Of a stretch of 64,000 nucleotides of DNA, positions 59,601-64,000 are shown in pieces; the stretch's first letter is position 1; each line of letters opens with the position of its first letter. A program made the translations under genes and the position numbers. The notes below the pieces were generated by a model. That model was not told where the DNA came from. It did no database searches and saw only the letters and a list, made by a program, of their open reading frames with translations. The DNA is from Limnomonas spitsbergensis. Taxonomy: Eukaryota > Chlorophyta > Chlorophyceae > Chlamydomonadales. Where the stretch lies: contig JAYJMM010000124.1 in NCBI GenBank assembly GCA_037349105.1, forward strand, positions 3,456,001 to 3,520,000, read 5' to 3'.

Positions 59601-62147
59601 CTACCCTCAGTGCTTGATTGTCCCCCATCCCCTCCCATGTGCCTCCAGGTCCTAGTCCTGTCCGTGTCCCCCTCCCCCCCCCCCCCCACACACATGCTCC
59701 CCCTTGACCCCTACCCTCAGTGCTTGATTGTCCCTCATCCCCTCCCATGTGCCTCCAGGTCCTAGTCCTGTCCGTGTCCCCCTCCCCCCACACACACACA
59801 CATGCTCCCCCTTGACCCCTACCCTCAGTGCTTGATTGTCCCTCATCCCCTCCCATGTGCCTCCAGGTCCTAGTCCTGTCCGTGTCCCCCTCCCCCCCCC
59901 CCCCACACACACACATGCTCCCCCTTGACCCCTACCCTCAGTGCTTGATTGTCCCTCATCCCCTCCCATGTGCCTCCAGGTCCTAGTCCTGTCCGTGTCC
60001 CCCTCCCCCCCCCACACACAAACATGCTTCCCCTTGACCCCTACCCTCAGTGCTTGATTGTCCCTCATCCCCTCCCATGTGCCTCCAGGTCCTAGTCCTG
60101 TCCGTGTCCCCCTCCCCCCCCCCACACACACACATGCTCCCCCTTGACCCCTACCCTCAGTGCTTGATTGTCCCTCATCCCCTCCCATGTGCCTCCAGGT
60201 CCTAGTCCTGTCCGTGTCCCCCCCCCCCCACACACACACACATGCTCCCCCTTGACCCCTACCCTCAGTGCTTGATTGTCCCTCATCCCCTCCCATGTGC
60301 CTCCAGGTCCTAGTCCTGTCCGTGTCCCCCTCCCCCCCCCCCCCACACACACACATGCTCCCCCTTGACCCCTACCCTCAGTGCTTGATTGTCCCTCATC
60401 CCCTCCCATGTGCCTCCAGGTCCTAGTCCTGTCCGTGTCCCCCTCCCCCCCCCACACACACACATGCTCCCCCTTGACCCCTACCCTCAGTGCTTGATTG
60501 TCCCTCATCCCCTCCCATGTGCCTCCAGGTCCTAGTCCTGTCCGTGTCCCCCTCCCCCCCCCCCCCCCACACACATGCTCCCCCTTGACCCCTACCCTCA
60601 GTGCTTGATTGTCCCTCATCCCCTCCCATGTGCCTCCAGGTCCTAGTCCTGTCCGTGTCCCCCTCCCCCCCACACATGCTCCCCCTTGAACCCCCACCCT
60701 CAGTGCTTGTCCCCCAACACCTCCCATTTGCATCTGATAGTCCACTCTTCCAACACTCCTTAACCCTACAAACCTTGCCCCCTCCCCCTTGACCCCTACG
60801 CTCAAGCCTTATCCCCCACCCCCCTCTCACTCACCTCTGACAGTTGGGTTACCCGCCGATTCGAATTCAAAGCCAACGGTCCTCCAGGACCAGCCGAATG
60901 TCCCTAACCCGGCGCCTGGGCACAGACTTGCAGACCCACCTGCAACCGGTGAAACCGCAACTGAATGCAACCGCCGCTCCAACCGCCCGCAGCATGTCGC
61001 TGCCGCGACGCCTGGGCACATACCTGCAGACCCACCTTCCGACGGAACCATCGCAACTGATTGCAACCGCCGCATCGACCACCCGCAGCATGTCGCTGCC
61101 GCGGCGACTGGGCGCAGACCTTCGGTATCACGCGCCTCCAGATCCGCCGCAACAGAATGCACCTGCTGCACCAACCGCCCGGTAACGTCTGCTCTTTGAT
61201 ATAGTCCCCTGACATGCCGTAGTGTTCGTGACCCCTCACTCGTCTTACGACTTCTATCCATTTTCAGGCTTTTTAGAATACCCCTAACATGGGGTTTTAC
61301 TACCTGTTCTTCTAGCCAATCCGCTGCTTGCCTGATTCTCTTGCGAGGTATTTGAACCCCACAACCCACAAACTTAACCATTAACTCTAAAGGGGGGGGG
61401 TACACTTCTCACCGATTACCATATGTCACGCACTGAAAGGAAGACTACGCCCCGTCTGATACCCGTCCTGAACCCGCCTGAAACCCACCATAAACCCCGC
61501 CCGGAATCCAAAACAACATGTGCTCGCCGGTCCCTGCAGCTCTTCCCAACCCGCCGTCCACCTGGTACCTGTGCCCGCGACACCCAACGGCTCTCATCAG
61601 CCCCTCCACTTCTCCGAGGAAGCTGGCATTGCGGCGGGTGGAGGAGGCGGGGGCTGGCGGGCGAGGGGGGTCAGCAGAGGCGTTCTGGTGTCTGATGAGC
61701 GGTCACGTCCAACCTTGGCTGTGGAGCTTTCCATCATCCAGGAGGGAGCGGCTGAGGATAAGGTGTGGGGGAGGCGTGGGGGGAAAGGGGAGGGAGTTGG
61801 GACGGGGGGAGGGAGAGGGGGAAAGGGGGGAGGTTGGTAGGAGGGAAGGGGAGGGAGAGCGGGAGGGAGGGAGGGGCTACAACCCACCTGCTACAAACAA
61901 TATCTTATTTGGTTCCATACCGATTACCGACCTCTCTTACATTTAATCTGTCACACCCACACTCACACCCACACACACATGCTCTTAGGGTTCAACTGAT
62001 TTTCCTGACTCATACTTTGTAAAGCTTGTGCCTTATCTGTGTTGCTGTGTTTAGTCTGCACGTGAAGGTGAAGCCTACTTGATGGGGGACTCCATTTTTG
62101 GTGTGGACGCGGAGCAACCCAGCTGGGTCCCTGATGAGGCCATGCAG
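36616..62147 (+). CDS. KUP: KUP/HAK/KT family potassium transporter, whole gene (5' start and extreme 3' end unresolved)
   Basis: Integral membrane K+ uptake transporter of the KUP/HAK/KT (TC 2.A.72) family. Spliced exons follow family order: TM1 with 'YGNIATSPLYIF' (family YGDxGTSPLY), 'DQGEGGTFALYTQLCRS', 'VVADGALNPAISVVSAVAGL', 'SPIVLLWILSISAIGIFNLY', 'FFSNHGADGWRML', 'GGVMLCISGCEALY', 'VYPAIMLAYFGQGAHLL', 'VASQAVITGSFSAI', 'FPKLKVVHTDKLVAGQ', and 'GLFWLFYTTIEATYLSANLI'. Phases agree at every junction through exon 15 (about 855 codons). No start codon was identified upstream of 36616. The C-terminal cytosolic part is unusual: Gly-rich, with 18-bp in-frame repeats. Whether the locus is functional is unknown. 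Family call is firm. Confidence 0.93.
37318..37367 (+). CDS. KUP: KUP exon 2
   Basis: The acceptor ccggctcag precedes GT (completing Gly) and GTFALYTQLCRSLGIK; donor AAG|gtgggt. It matches the family 'EGGTFALYSLLCR' motif after TM2. Confidence 0.93.
37385..40200. repeat. 33-bp minisatellite, about 85 copies
   Basis: Unit ggggaacaccaggggcaacc + ctggagacaacta, with variants (gagaaaacca, ataacacc, tgggaaac). The 33-bp length keeps a 621-codon open frame (TRGTPGATLET repeats) at 38295-40160 that is not a gene. Located in KUP intron 2. Confidence 0.96.
40325..40665. repeat. catgcaaccc short tandem repeat
   Basis: About 30 units of 10-11 bp (catgcaacccc, catgcaacgt, catgtgacc). Confidence 0.9.
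40970..41075. repeat. Dispersed repeat, copy 3
   Basis: 'cggcagcccaagcagtcaat' to 'gatgtagctgatgtacagct', with the same order of words and tail as the copies at 30715 and 36400. Confidence 0.5.
41076..41582. other. Intron, nothing recognised
   Basis: AT-richer stretch before KUP exon 3 with no repeat or coding signal I can support. Confidence 0.5.
41583..41818 (+). CDS. KUP: KUP exon 3 (cytosolic loop between TM2 and TM3)
   Basis: The acceptor gttgggcgcag is followed by 78 codons plus two bases: EEARLSTGSRGG, a Gly/Ser-rich low-complexity stretch, then 'EATKRLFQKSKLA' plus AG; donor AG|gtgagg. The basic end matches the family segment before TM3. Both phases agree with exons 2 and 4. The 5' part is poorly conserved, so a shorter exon starting nearer 41779 cannot be ruled out. 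Confidence 0.75.
41819..42810. other. Intron with a minus-strand open frame of unknown origin
   Basis: 42098-42370 (minus) reads a 90-codon peptide with 'NKGGHEHLAALMTPL' and 'CADNCANCHK', not low-complexity but not recognised; it may be a mobile-element relic. The rest has ccctgaacc-type words and no coding signal. Confidence 0.4.
42822..43515 (+). repeat. Six acceptor-edge copies of KUP exon 4
   Basis: Each copy is (c)cccag followed by an exon start: at 42822 (FALLLLSELAAALMVG), 43023 (FALLCLSMLAAAAS), 43113 (FASLLLSVLAALLVVAS), 43236 (short), 43278 (FALLSLSVLAAAAI) and 43367 (FASLLLSVLTVALVIVD). The AG acceptor and reading frame are kept in most. All precede the true exon at 43516. Confidence 0.93.
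43516..43639 (+). CDS. KUP: KUP exon 4 (TM3, DGALNPAISV motif; GC donor)
   Basis: The acceptor tgttccccag precedes G plus 41 codons: 'FVLLLLSVLAAALVVADGAL', then 'NPAISVVSAVAGLATQTTIS' and K. It matches the family 'GDGVLTPAISVLSAVSGL'. The donor appears to be AAG|gcgagt. Only this GC junction keeps phase 0 with exon 5. Confidence 0.93.
43640..43975. other. Intron start, nothing recognised
   Basis: AT-rich intron following the KUP exon 4 donor, with no repeat and no coding signal. Confidence 0.5.
44000..44790. repeat. CCTGCCTGCCTACCCCTG repeat
   Basis: Four-base cctg/cctac periodicity over about 790 bp. Open frames of several hundred codons (CLPAYP repeats) are artefacts. Confidence 0.95.
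44870..46345. repeat. About 108-bp C-rich repeat, 13 copies, ending at KUP exon 5 acceptor
   Basis: Unit: 'cactctcatccactcattgg' + 'ctcccctcccttcccctcct' + 'ggtcacctcctgccccaata' + 'ccctctcacctgtttgccca' + C-rich tail. The last copy runs into the genuine acceptor (ccctctcaccactccacag|), so the unit is derived from the intron 3' end and its polypyrimidine tract. Confidence 0.92.
46367..46420 (+). CDS. KUP: KUP exon 5 (TM4)
   Basis: The acceptor ccactccacag precedes EGLIGISVALLVGLFMMQ; donor CAG|gtgagg. It matches the family 'ISVGILVGLFSMQRFGT'. In phase with both neighbours. Confidence 0.92.
46488..46800 (+). repeat. Donor-edge copies of KUP exon 5
   Basis: 'gcctcttcttgatgcag|gtgaggggg' at about 46488-46516 and 'ggcctcttcatgatgcaa|gtgagg' at 46602-46630. 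Weaker 'gtttggcctgttcagg' forms follow near 46680 and 46785. All are downstream of the exon. 46800-47200 continues as ggtttccagg words. Confidence 0.85.
47357..47473 (+). CDS. KUP: KUP exon 6 (TM5)
   Basis: The acceptor gtcttgccag precedes 39 codons: 'GFGTRMVSKVFSPIVLLWIL', then 'SISAIGIFNLYIKGPTILQ'; donor CAG|gtgggg. It matches the family 'FGTxxVGxxFAPIxLLWF' block. Confidence 0.95.
47650..48020 (+). repeat. Donor-edge copies of KUP exon 6 (about three)
   Basis: 'aaaggccccaccatcctgca'|gtggggg at 47660-47690, 'cagccccatgatcttgcag'|gtctgg at 47813-47838, and a degraded 'catgaaggccccacgtatgg' at 47990. Downstream of the exon only. Confidence 0.88.
48323..48389 (+). CDS. KUP: KUP exon 7
   Basis: The acceptor tttgtttgcag precedes ALSPHWIITFFSNHGADGWR plus ML and one base; donor G|gtgggt. 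It matches the family 'AFNPxYxxxFFxxNGxxGWxxLGG' and is completed by exon 8 to give GG. Confidence 0.95.
48795..49020. repeat. gcaccatgcaccatggagta repeat
   Basis: About ten short units with the palindromic core ccatgg and 'catgcaccatgcac', immediately upstream of KUP exon 8. Confidence 0.9.
49048..49124 (+). CDS. KUP: KUP exon 8
   Basis: The acceptor tgctgactag precedes GT plus GVMLCISGCEALYDNLDNFS and LPSVK; donor AAG|gtacag. It matches the family 'GGVxLxxTGxEAxFADLGHFS'. The family Thr-Gly-x-Glu-Ala is SGCEA here. Confidence 0.95.
49190..50390. repeat. 58-62 bp C-rich repeat, about 20 copies
   Basis: Unit: 'catatttcctccatctgccc' + 'cacccccatgttctccctta' + 'tctgcccccc..caccac'. It forms the pyrimidine-rich 3' part of intron 8 and stops a few tens of bases before the exon 9 acceptor. 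Confidence 0.95.
50393..50520 (+). CDS. KUP: KUP exon 9
   Basis: The acceptor ccctctccccag precedes IGFCGLVYPAIMLAYFGQGA, HLLLHPEDVATVFWDCCPTQ, LF plus TG; donor TG|gtgggt. It matches the family 'VYPxLxLAYxGQAAxL...FYxSxPxxxFWP'. The two terminal bases join exon 10 to give Trp. Confidence 0.95.
50595..51670 (+). repeat. Eight or nine donor-edge copies of KUP exon 9
   Basis: Each unit (about 115-140 bp) holds 'cacctgctgctacacccgga' to 'gactgctgcccagcccag' and '(t)ttctg|gt(g/a)ggttgg' plus intron words (cttgtgacctacatctagtg). Exon-like ends fall near 50667, 50797, 50933, 51066, 51197, 51320, 51443, 51543 and a weak one near 51660. Most keep the GT donor. Confidence 0.93.
51969..52050 (+). CDS. 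KUP: KUP exon 10
   Basis: The acceptor gccatttcacag precedes G plus PMLVISILAAVVASQAVITG and SFSAIRQ; donor CAG|gtcagg. It is nearly identical to the family 'VxATLAAxVASQAxISxxFSxxxQ' block. Confidence 0.97.
52397..52462 (+). CDS. KUP: KUP exon 11
   Basis: The acceptor ccctccccgcag precedes AMSLHMFPKLKVVHTDKLVA and GQ; donor CAG|gtgcga. It matches the family 'ALGCFPRVKVVHTSxKxxGQ'. Confidence 0.95.
52500..52700 (+). repeat. Three donor-edge copies of KUP exon 11
   Basis: At about 52505-52545 (KVVHADKLVAGK|gtacagcc), 52580-52620 (LTDQLVVRQ|gtacagcc) and 52660-52706 (LIHAGKLLAGQ|gtatagcc). All are downstream of the true exon. Confidence 0.9.
53100..53196 (+). CDS. KUP: KUP exon 12
   Basis: The acceptor gtgtgtttcag precedes VYIATVNYCLMALCIAIVVA, FNADSVKLGNAY plus one base; donor G|gtacgc. 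It matches the family 'IYIPEINWxLMxLCLAVxxGFxxxxxxGNAYG'. Confidence 0.95.
53245..53480 (+). repeat. Three donor-edge copies of KUP exon 12
   Basis: 'gacagtgtcaagctgggtga' to 'gctttcag|tacgcc' at 53250-53285, 'gacagtgcctggttgggcaa' to 'gcttacag|tacgcc' at 53341-53376, and a weaker 'gctgacagtgccaatctggg' at 53426-53470. In two copies the base before the donor changed so that the junction now reads like an acceptor (tacag). A (CA)n tract follows at 53570-53597. Confidence 0.88.
53843..53994 (+). CDS. KUP: KUP exon 13 (two TM segments)
   Basis: The acceptor ccaaccttacag precedes GT plus IAVSSVILMTTQFMVLYMVV, EWRLNAILVGLFWLFYTTIE and ATYLSANLIK; donor AAG|gtgaca. It matches the family 'GLAVxxVMxVTTxLMxLVMxxxW...FFxxEExYxSAxLxK' region. 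Confidence 0.96.
54110..54165 (+). repeat. Donor-edge copy of KUP exon 13
   Basis: 'gacgatggaggcctcctacc' to 'aaaccttactaag|gtgacg' duplicates the end of exon 13 (TIEATYLSANLIK|gtgaca) 150 bp downstream. Confidence 0.85.
54166..54949 (-). other. AT-rich island with an open frame of unknown origin
   Basis: On the minus strand 54562-54786 reads 'CEVKKACAPITRYKSLGQGF' and 'ELNKIREQACKLKKPSNWK', not low-complexity. Further broken peptide-like stretches (AEAMNRFRKPEELLNH) lie leftwards. The composition differs from the flanking G/C-rich repeats. A decayed mobile element is the likeliest reading, but no family was recognised. Confidence 0.4.
55188..56466. mobile_element. hAT-like element 3 (1279 bp) with transposase relic
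   Basis: The ends are cagggaactggg and, reversed, cagggtcctggg, with ctccacat on both outer sides (55180-55187, 56467-56474). The flank equals the surrounding minisatellite unit, so the duplication is suggestive only. The interior has decayed transposase words: 55706 'CDTSTDAIMEDHMLMYVQWV' and 55908 'MIGFASDGASVFMGQHTGVA', resembling the DUF4371/TTF-type hAT proteins. Stops and frameshifts break them. Gtcggc-rich motifs repeat near both ends. Confidence 0.8.
55394..55580. mobile_element. Mariner-like MITE nested in hAT element 3 (187 bp)
   Basis: The left arm starting taccgtagtcacggacgtat (31 bp) matches the reverse of the right arm at 55550-55580 in 30 of 31 positions. With TA counted as target duplication on both sides the element is ccgtag...ctacgg, the pattern of Tc1/mariner MITEs. 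Confidence 0.88.
57138..57241 (+). CDS. KUP: KUP exon 14 (last TM segment)
   Basis: The acceptor ctgttgtttccag precedes VPQGGWFTVAVSLAVTLICF, VWLTGQRAKRAALS plus AG; donor AG|gtgggt. It matches the family 'KxxxGGWxPLxxAxxxxxxMxxWxxG' block. Confidence 0.92.
57410..57735. repeat. ggggaggcaagggttaggg repeat
   Basis: G-rich 12-18 bp units, about 20 copies, in KUP intron 14. Confidence 0.92.
57780..58029 (+). repeat. Acceptor-edge repeats before KUP exon 15
   Basis: Four tandem units of about 60 bp each end in an acceptor-like catcag/cattag|gt(c/t)(c)aa (about 57831, 57877, 57923, 57978). They precede the true one at 58029. Words such as 'ctgacgctctgccc' recur. Confidence 0.8.
58030..59014 (+). 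CDS. KUP: KUP exon 15 (C-terminal cytosolic region, Gly-rich, with in-frame repeats)
   Basis: The acceptor ccccatcag precedes G (completing Arg) and SQGLASLSDLMAAVEGCPLC, then a Pro/Ser-rich stretch, 'LPEGMPPSVLRSLRTG', a long Gly/Ser/Arg-rich region, and about ten hexapeptide-like repeats (GVA-x-ERG) at 58690-58895. The frame stays open to a stop at 59066-59068. A good donor, GCG|gtgagg, lies at 59015 and keeps phase 0. The usual KUP soluble-domain motifs are not visible, so the exon extent is uncertain. High GC and codon-like third positions support coding. Confidence 0.6.
58690..58895 (+). repeat. 18-bp in-frame repeat inside KUP exon 15
   Basis: Units such as gcgtcgcatccgagcggg encode (G/R)G(V/I)A(x)E R. 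About 11 units, varied by substitution but not by frameshift. Confidence 0.85.
59015..59515. other. Intron or 3' sequence, nothing recognised
   Basis: ccctaaacc-type words and no coding or repeat structure beyond them. Confidence 0.45.
59520..60710 (+). repeat. About 110-bp repeat, 11 copies, carrying an acceptor plus VLVLSV
   Basis: Each unit contains 'catgtgcctccag|GTCCTAG', continuing TCCTGTCCGTG, then a C-run, (CA)n and 'gacccctaccctcagtgctt'. The exon-like start VLVLSV in phase 0 resembles the KUP 'LHSVLVFVSVK' motif expected right here. The array is therefore read as amplified acceptor of the next KUP exon. No complete version of that exon was found. Confidence 0.85.
60895..61185. repeat. 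About 90-bp repeat, three copies
   Basis: 'cgcctgggcacagacttgca' + 'gacccacct' + 'gcaactgaatgcaaccgccg' recurs at about 60915, 61000 and 61090, each time followed by 'agcatgtcgctgccgcg'. Open on both strands. The minus-strand frame (60827-61405) also reads 'CGVQIPRKRIRQAADWLEEQ' beyond the repeats. Coding status unknown. Confidence 0.8.
61540..61762 (+). CDS. KUP: KUP C-terminal exon candidate
   Basis: The open frame ends 'GVLVSDERSRPTLAVELSII' and 'QEGAAEDK' with donor AAG|gtgtgg. The last part fits the KUP C-terminus, where an 'EL.xI..A' helix precedes the 'GVAYxLG' strand. The 5' boundary (tccctgcag at 61539) is a guess and its phase does not follow directly from exon 15, so an exon between them is missing. 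Confidence 0.5.
62055..62147 (+). CDS. KUP: KUP exon with conserved C-terminal strand (AYLMGDS)
   Basis: The acceptor ctgtgtttag precedes SAREGEAYLMGDSIFGVDAE and QPSWVPDEAMQ; donor CAG|gtaagc. It matches the family 'A(R/K)EAGVVYIxGxSxV' near the C-terminus. The preceding exon ends in phase 0, as this one requires. Confidence 0.75.
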
Positions 62148-62415
62148 GTAAGCAGCTGCTAGGAAGCTGCCGGTCAACTGGTAAGCAGCTGTTAGGAAGC
62201 TACTAAGTAGCCGACTTGCAGTCGGCAAACAGCGTGTAAGCAGTTGTCAAGCAACTGGTAAGCAGCTGTTAGGAAGCTACTCAGTAGCTGACATGCAATC
62301 GGCAAACAGCTTGTAAGAAGTTGGTAAGCAGTTGTCCAGCAACTGGTAAGCAGCTGGTAAGCAGCTGATGAGCAGCCGATGAGCAGCTGACAGACAGCTG
62401 GTGAACAGCTGGTAG
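62148..62415 (+). repeat. gtaagcagctg repeats following the exon donor
   Basis: About ten degenerate units 'aactggtaagcagctgttag' / 'gaagctac' begin with the donor sequence itself (gtaagcagctg), so they look like donor-edge copies containing mainly intron bases. Confidence 0.75.
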
Positions 62416-62419
62416 GAAG

Positions 62420-63425
62420 GGTTTGAGGCATGTGCATGGTTTGAGGTATAGACAGGGTTTGAGGTCTGGACAGGGTTTGAGGTATGGACAGGGTTTGAGG
62501 TATAGACAGGGTTTGAGGTATAGACAGGGTTTGAGGTCTGGACAGGGTTTGAGGTATGGACAGGGTTTGAGGTATAGACAGGGTTTGAGGTCTGGACAGG
62601 GTTTGAGGTCTGGACAGGGTTTGAGGTCTGGACAGGGTTTGAGGCCTGGACAGGGTTTGAGGCCTGGACAGGGTTTGAGGTCTGGACAGGGTTTGAGGTC
62701 TGAACAGGGTTTGAGGTCTGGACAGGGTTTGAGGTCTGGGGAGGGTTTGAGGTCTGGACAGGGTCTGAGGTCTGGGCAGGGTTTTTGAGGTCTGGACAGG
62801 GTTTGAGGTCTGGACAGGGTTTGAGGTCTGGACAGGGTTTGAGGTCTGGACAGGGTTTGAGGTCTGGACAGGGTTTGAGGTCTGGACAGGGTTTGAGGTC
62901 TGGGCAGGGTTTTTGAGGTCTGGACAGGGTCTGAGGTCTGGACAGGGTTTGAGGTCTGGGCAGGGTCTGAGGTCTGGACAGGGTTTGAGGTCTGGACAGG
63001 GTTTGAGGTCTGGACAGGGTCTGAGGTCTGGACAGGGTCTGAGGTCTGGACAGGGTTTGAGGTCTGGACAGGGTTTGAGGTCTGGACAGGGTTTGAGGTC
63101 TGGACAGGGTTTGAGGTCTGGACAGGGTCTGAGGTCTGGACAGGGTCTGAGGTCTGGACAGGGTTTGAGGTCTGGACAGGGTTTGAGGTCTGGACAGGGT
63201 CTGAGGTCTGGACAGGGTTTGAGGTCTGGACAGGGTCTGAGGTCTGGACGGGGTCTGAGGTCTGGACAGGGTTTGAGGTCTGGACAGGGTTTGAGGTCTG
63301 GACAGGGTTTGAGGTCTGGACAGGGTTTGAGGTCTGGACAGGGTTTGAGGTCTGGACAGGGTTTGAGGTCTGGACAGGGTTTGAGGTCTGGACAGGGTCT
63401 GAGGTCTGGACAGGGTTTGAGGTTG
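62420..63425. repeat. 18-bp gaggtctggacagggttt minisatellite, about 55 copies
   Basis: Very homogeneous, mostly t/c variation in 'gggtttgag/gggtctgag'. The first units read gaggtatgga/gaggtataga. Open frames on both strands are artefacts of the 18-bp period. Confidence 0.96.
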
Positions 63426-63427
63426 GC

Positions 63428-63663
63428 CCATCCCCATTGAGCTCAGTGGTAATACATTGAGTGGAAGCTCATCCTGAGCTGTGCGATTCGAACCCAGCCA
63501 AGGTACATGCCATACTGCGCTCCAGGTGTAAGCGGGGTGAACGTCTGGCGCTTCATTGAAAGTGTCCCGCAGAATGTCGTGAGCGGGCTATCCTACTAAA
63601 AATAGAACTGCTGCGGGTCGAGCGGCTTCATGCATCGGCGGAGGAGTAGCCTTTCTTTCTTTC
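63428..63663 (+). mobile_element. tRNA-derived SINE (236 bp)
   Basis: The head carries a box A-like tgagctcagtggtaatac and a box B-like gcgattcgaacccag with tRNA-like spacing. The tail ends in (tttc)n. An 11-bp direct repeat, ttgaggttggc, flanks it (63417-63427 and 63664-63674). The head does not fold as an intact tRNA acceptor stem. It is inserted at the end of the 18-bp minisatellite. Confidence 0.82.
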
Positions 63664-63676
63664 TTGAGGTTGGCAT

Positions 63677-63785
63677 GGCCCATTGGTTGATTATCCTCAC
63701 GTGTCCCATTGGTTGATTATCCTCACGTGTCCCATTGGTTGATTATCCTCACGTGTCCCATTGGTTGATTATCCTCACGTGTCCC
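63677..63785. repeat. 27-bp repeat, four copies
   Basis: 'cccattggttgattatcctc' + 'acgtgtc' in perfect tandem. Confidence 0.95.
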
Positions 63786-64000
63786 TCATCCAGACATGGG
63801 GTATATGCGGTCACTTGGTCACTCTTTCTGATTCCTCTCTTTCATGTTTACTTCACCCTGTCAGTTCAATTCTCCCACTCTTACTTGCCACCCCCACATT
63901 ATATGCCGATGCAGCTCGTACTTGCCACTGACACTCTTTTAGGTGTGCACGTGCGCTTCATCCTCCTCCCTGTGCTGCCTGCGTGGCATCGGGCTGTACT

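Noticed and set aside
60827..61405. 192-codon minus-strand frame with a non-repetitive start
   Set aside because: More than half is the three-copy 90-bp repeat and the remainder matches nothing I recognise; left as unknown, not a gene call.
62277..63437. 386-codon minus-strand frame (SRPQTL repeats) and its plus-strand mirror
   Set aside because: 18-bp minisatellite is open on both strands; no initiation context, no non-repeat domain.
63437..63510. Functional tRNA gene
   Set aside because: Box A and B-like sequences are present but the acceptor stem does not pair, and the segment sits within a SINE with tail and target duplication.

Overview
This 64 kb window is nuclear DNA from a eukaryote, almost certainly from the green lineage. 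It holds parts of two recognisable multi-exon genes, one unrecognised gene, and a very large amount of intronic tandem repeat. Coding exons are short (39-316 nt, one near 1 kb). They have GT-AG junctions, with two likely GC donors, and the codon phases agree across almost every junction. The minus-strand gene is a cyclase-associated protein (CAP). Its wording, such as 'VTDDMKTKNR' and 'YLYGCKDS', is plant-like rather than animal-like, which points to Viridiplantae. A repeat-rich prasinophyte-type green alga would fit, but that is a guess.

Layout. 1-27187 (minus): CAP. The start codon is at 27187, twelve well-supported exons run leftwards to 8262, a probable thirteenth lies at 7534-7484, and the C-terminal exons lie off the left edge. 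27188-27697: head-to-head intergenic region. 27698-30288 (plus): the first two exons of an unrecognised protein with an acidic N-terminus carrying DFGxF-type motifs. 30289-36600: no recognisable gene, but dispersed repeats, a large palindrome and degenerate tandem repeats. 36616-62147 and perhaps beyond (plus): a KUP/HAK/KT potassium transporter whose membrane core is readable in 14 phase-consistent exons. Its C-terminal part is a Gly-rich exon followed by less certain pieces.

The striking feature is how the introns are built. In both main genes the intronic tandem repeats are repeatedly copies of a splice junction. Copies of an acceptor plus the start of an exon lie upstream of that exon. 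Copies of an exon end plus its donor lie downstream of it. Examples are an 88-bp array of about 45 copies from the CAP exon 4 donor, about four 61-bp units from the acceptor of the same exon, six acceptor copies before KUP exon 4, and eight or nine donor copies after KUP exon 9. A 68-bp array filling 1-7250 resembles the acceptor of CAP exon 13. Introns therefore seem to grow by tandem duplication at exon edges, leaving decoy splice sites.

Mobile elements sit on top of this. There are three hAT-like elements with terminal inverted repeats and 8-bp target duplications (25721-26624, 28715-29978, 55188-56466). One landed inside a duplicated exon edge, one inside a minisatellite. There are two TA-flanked MITEs (14178-14448, 55394-55580) and a tRNA-derived SINE with an 11-bp target duplication (63428-63663). 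The many long low-complexity reading frames in the arrays are artefacts of repeat units divisible by three or lacking stops. No rRNA, functional tRNA, CRISPR or prokaryotic gene was seen.
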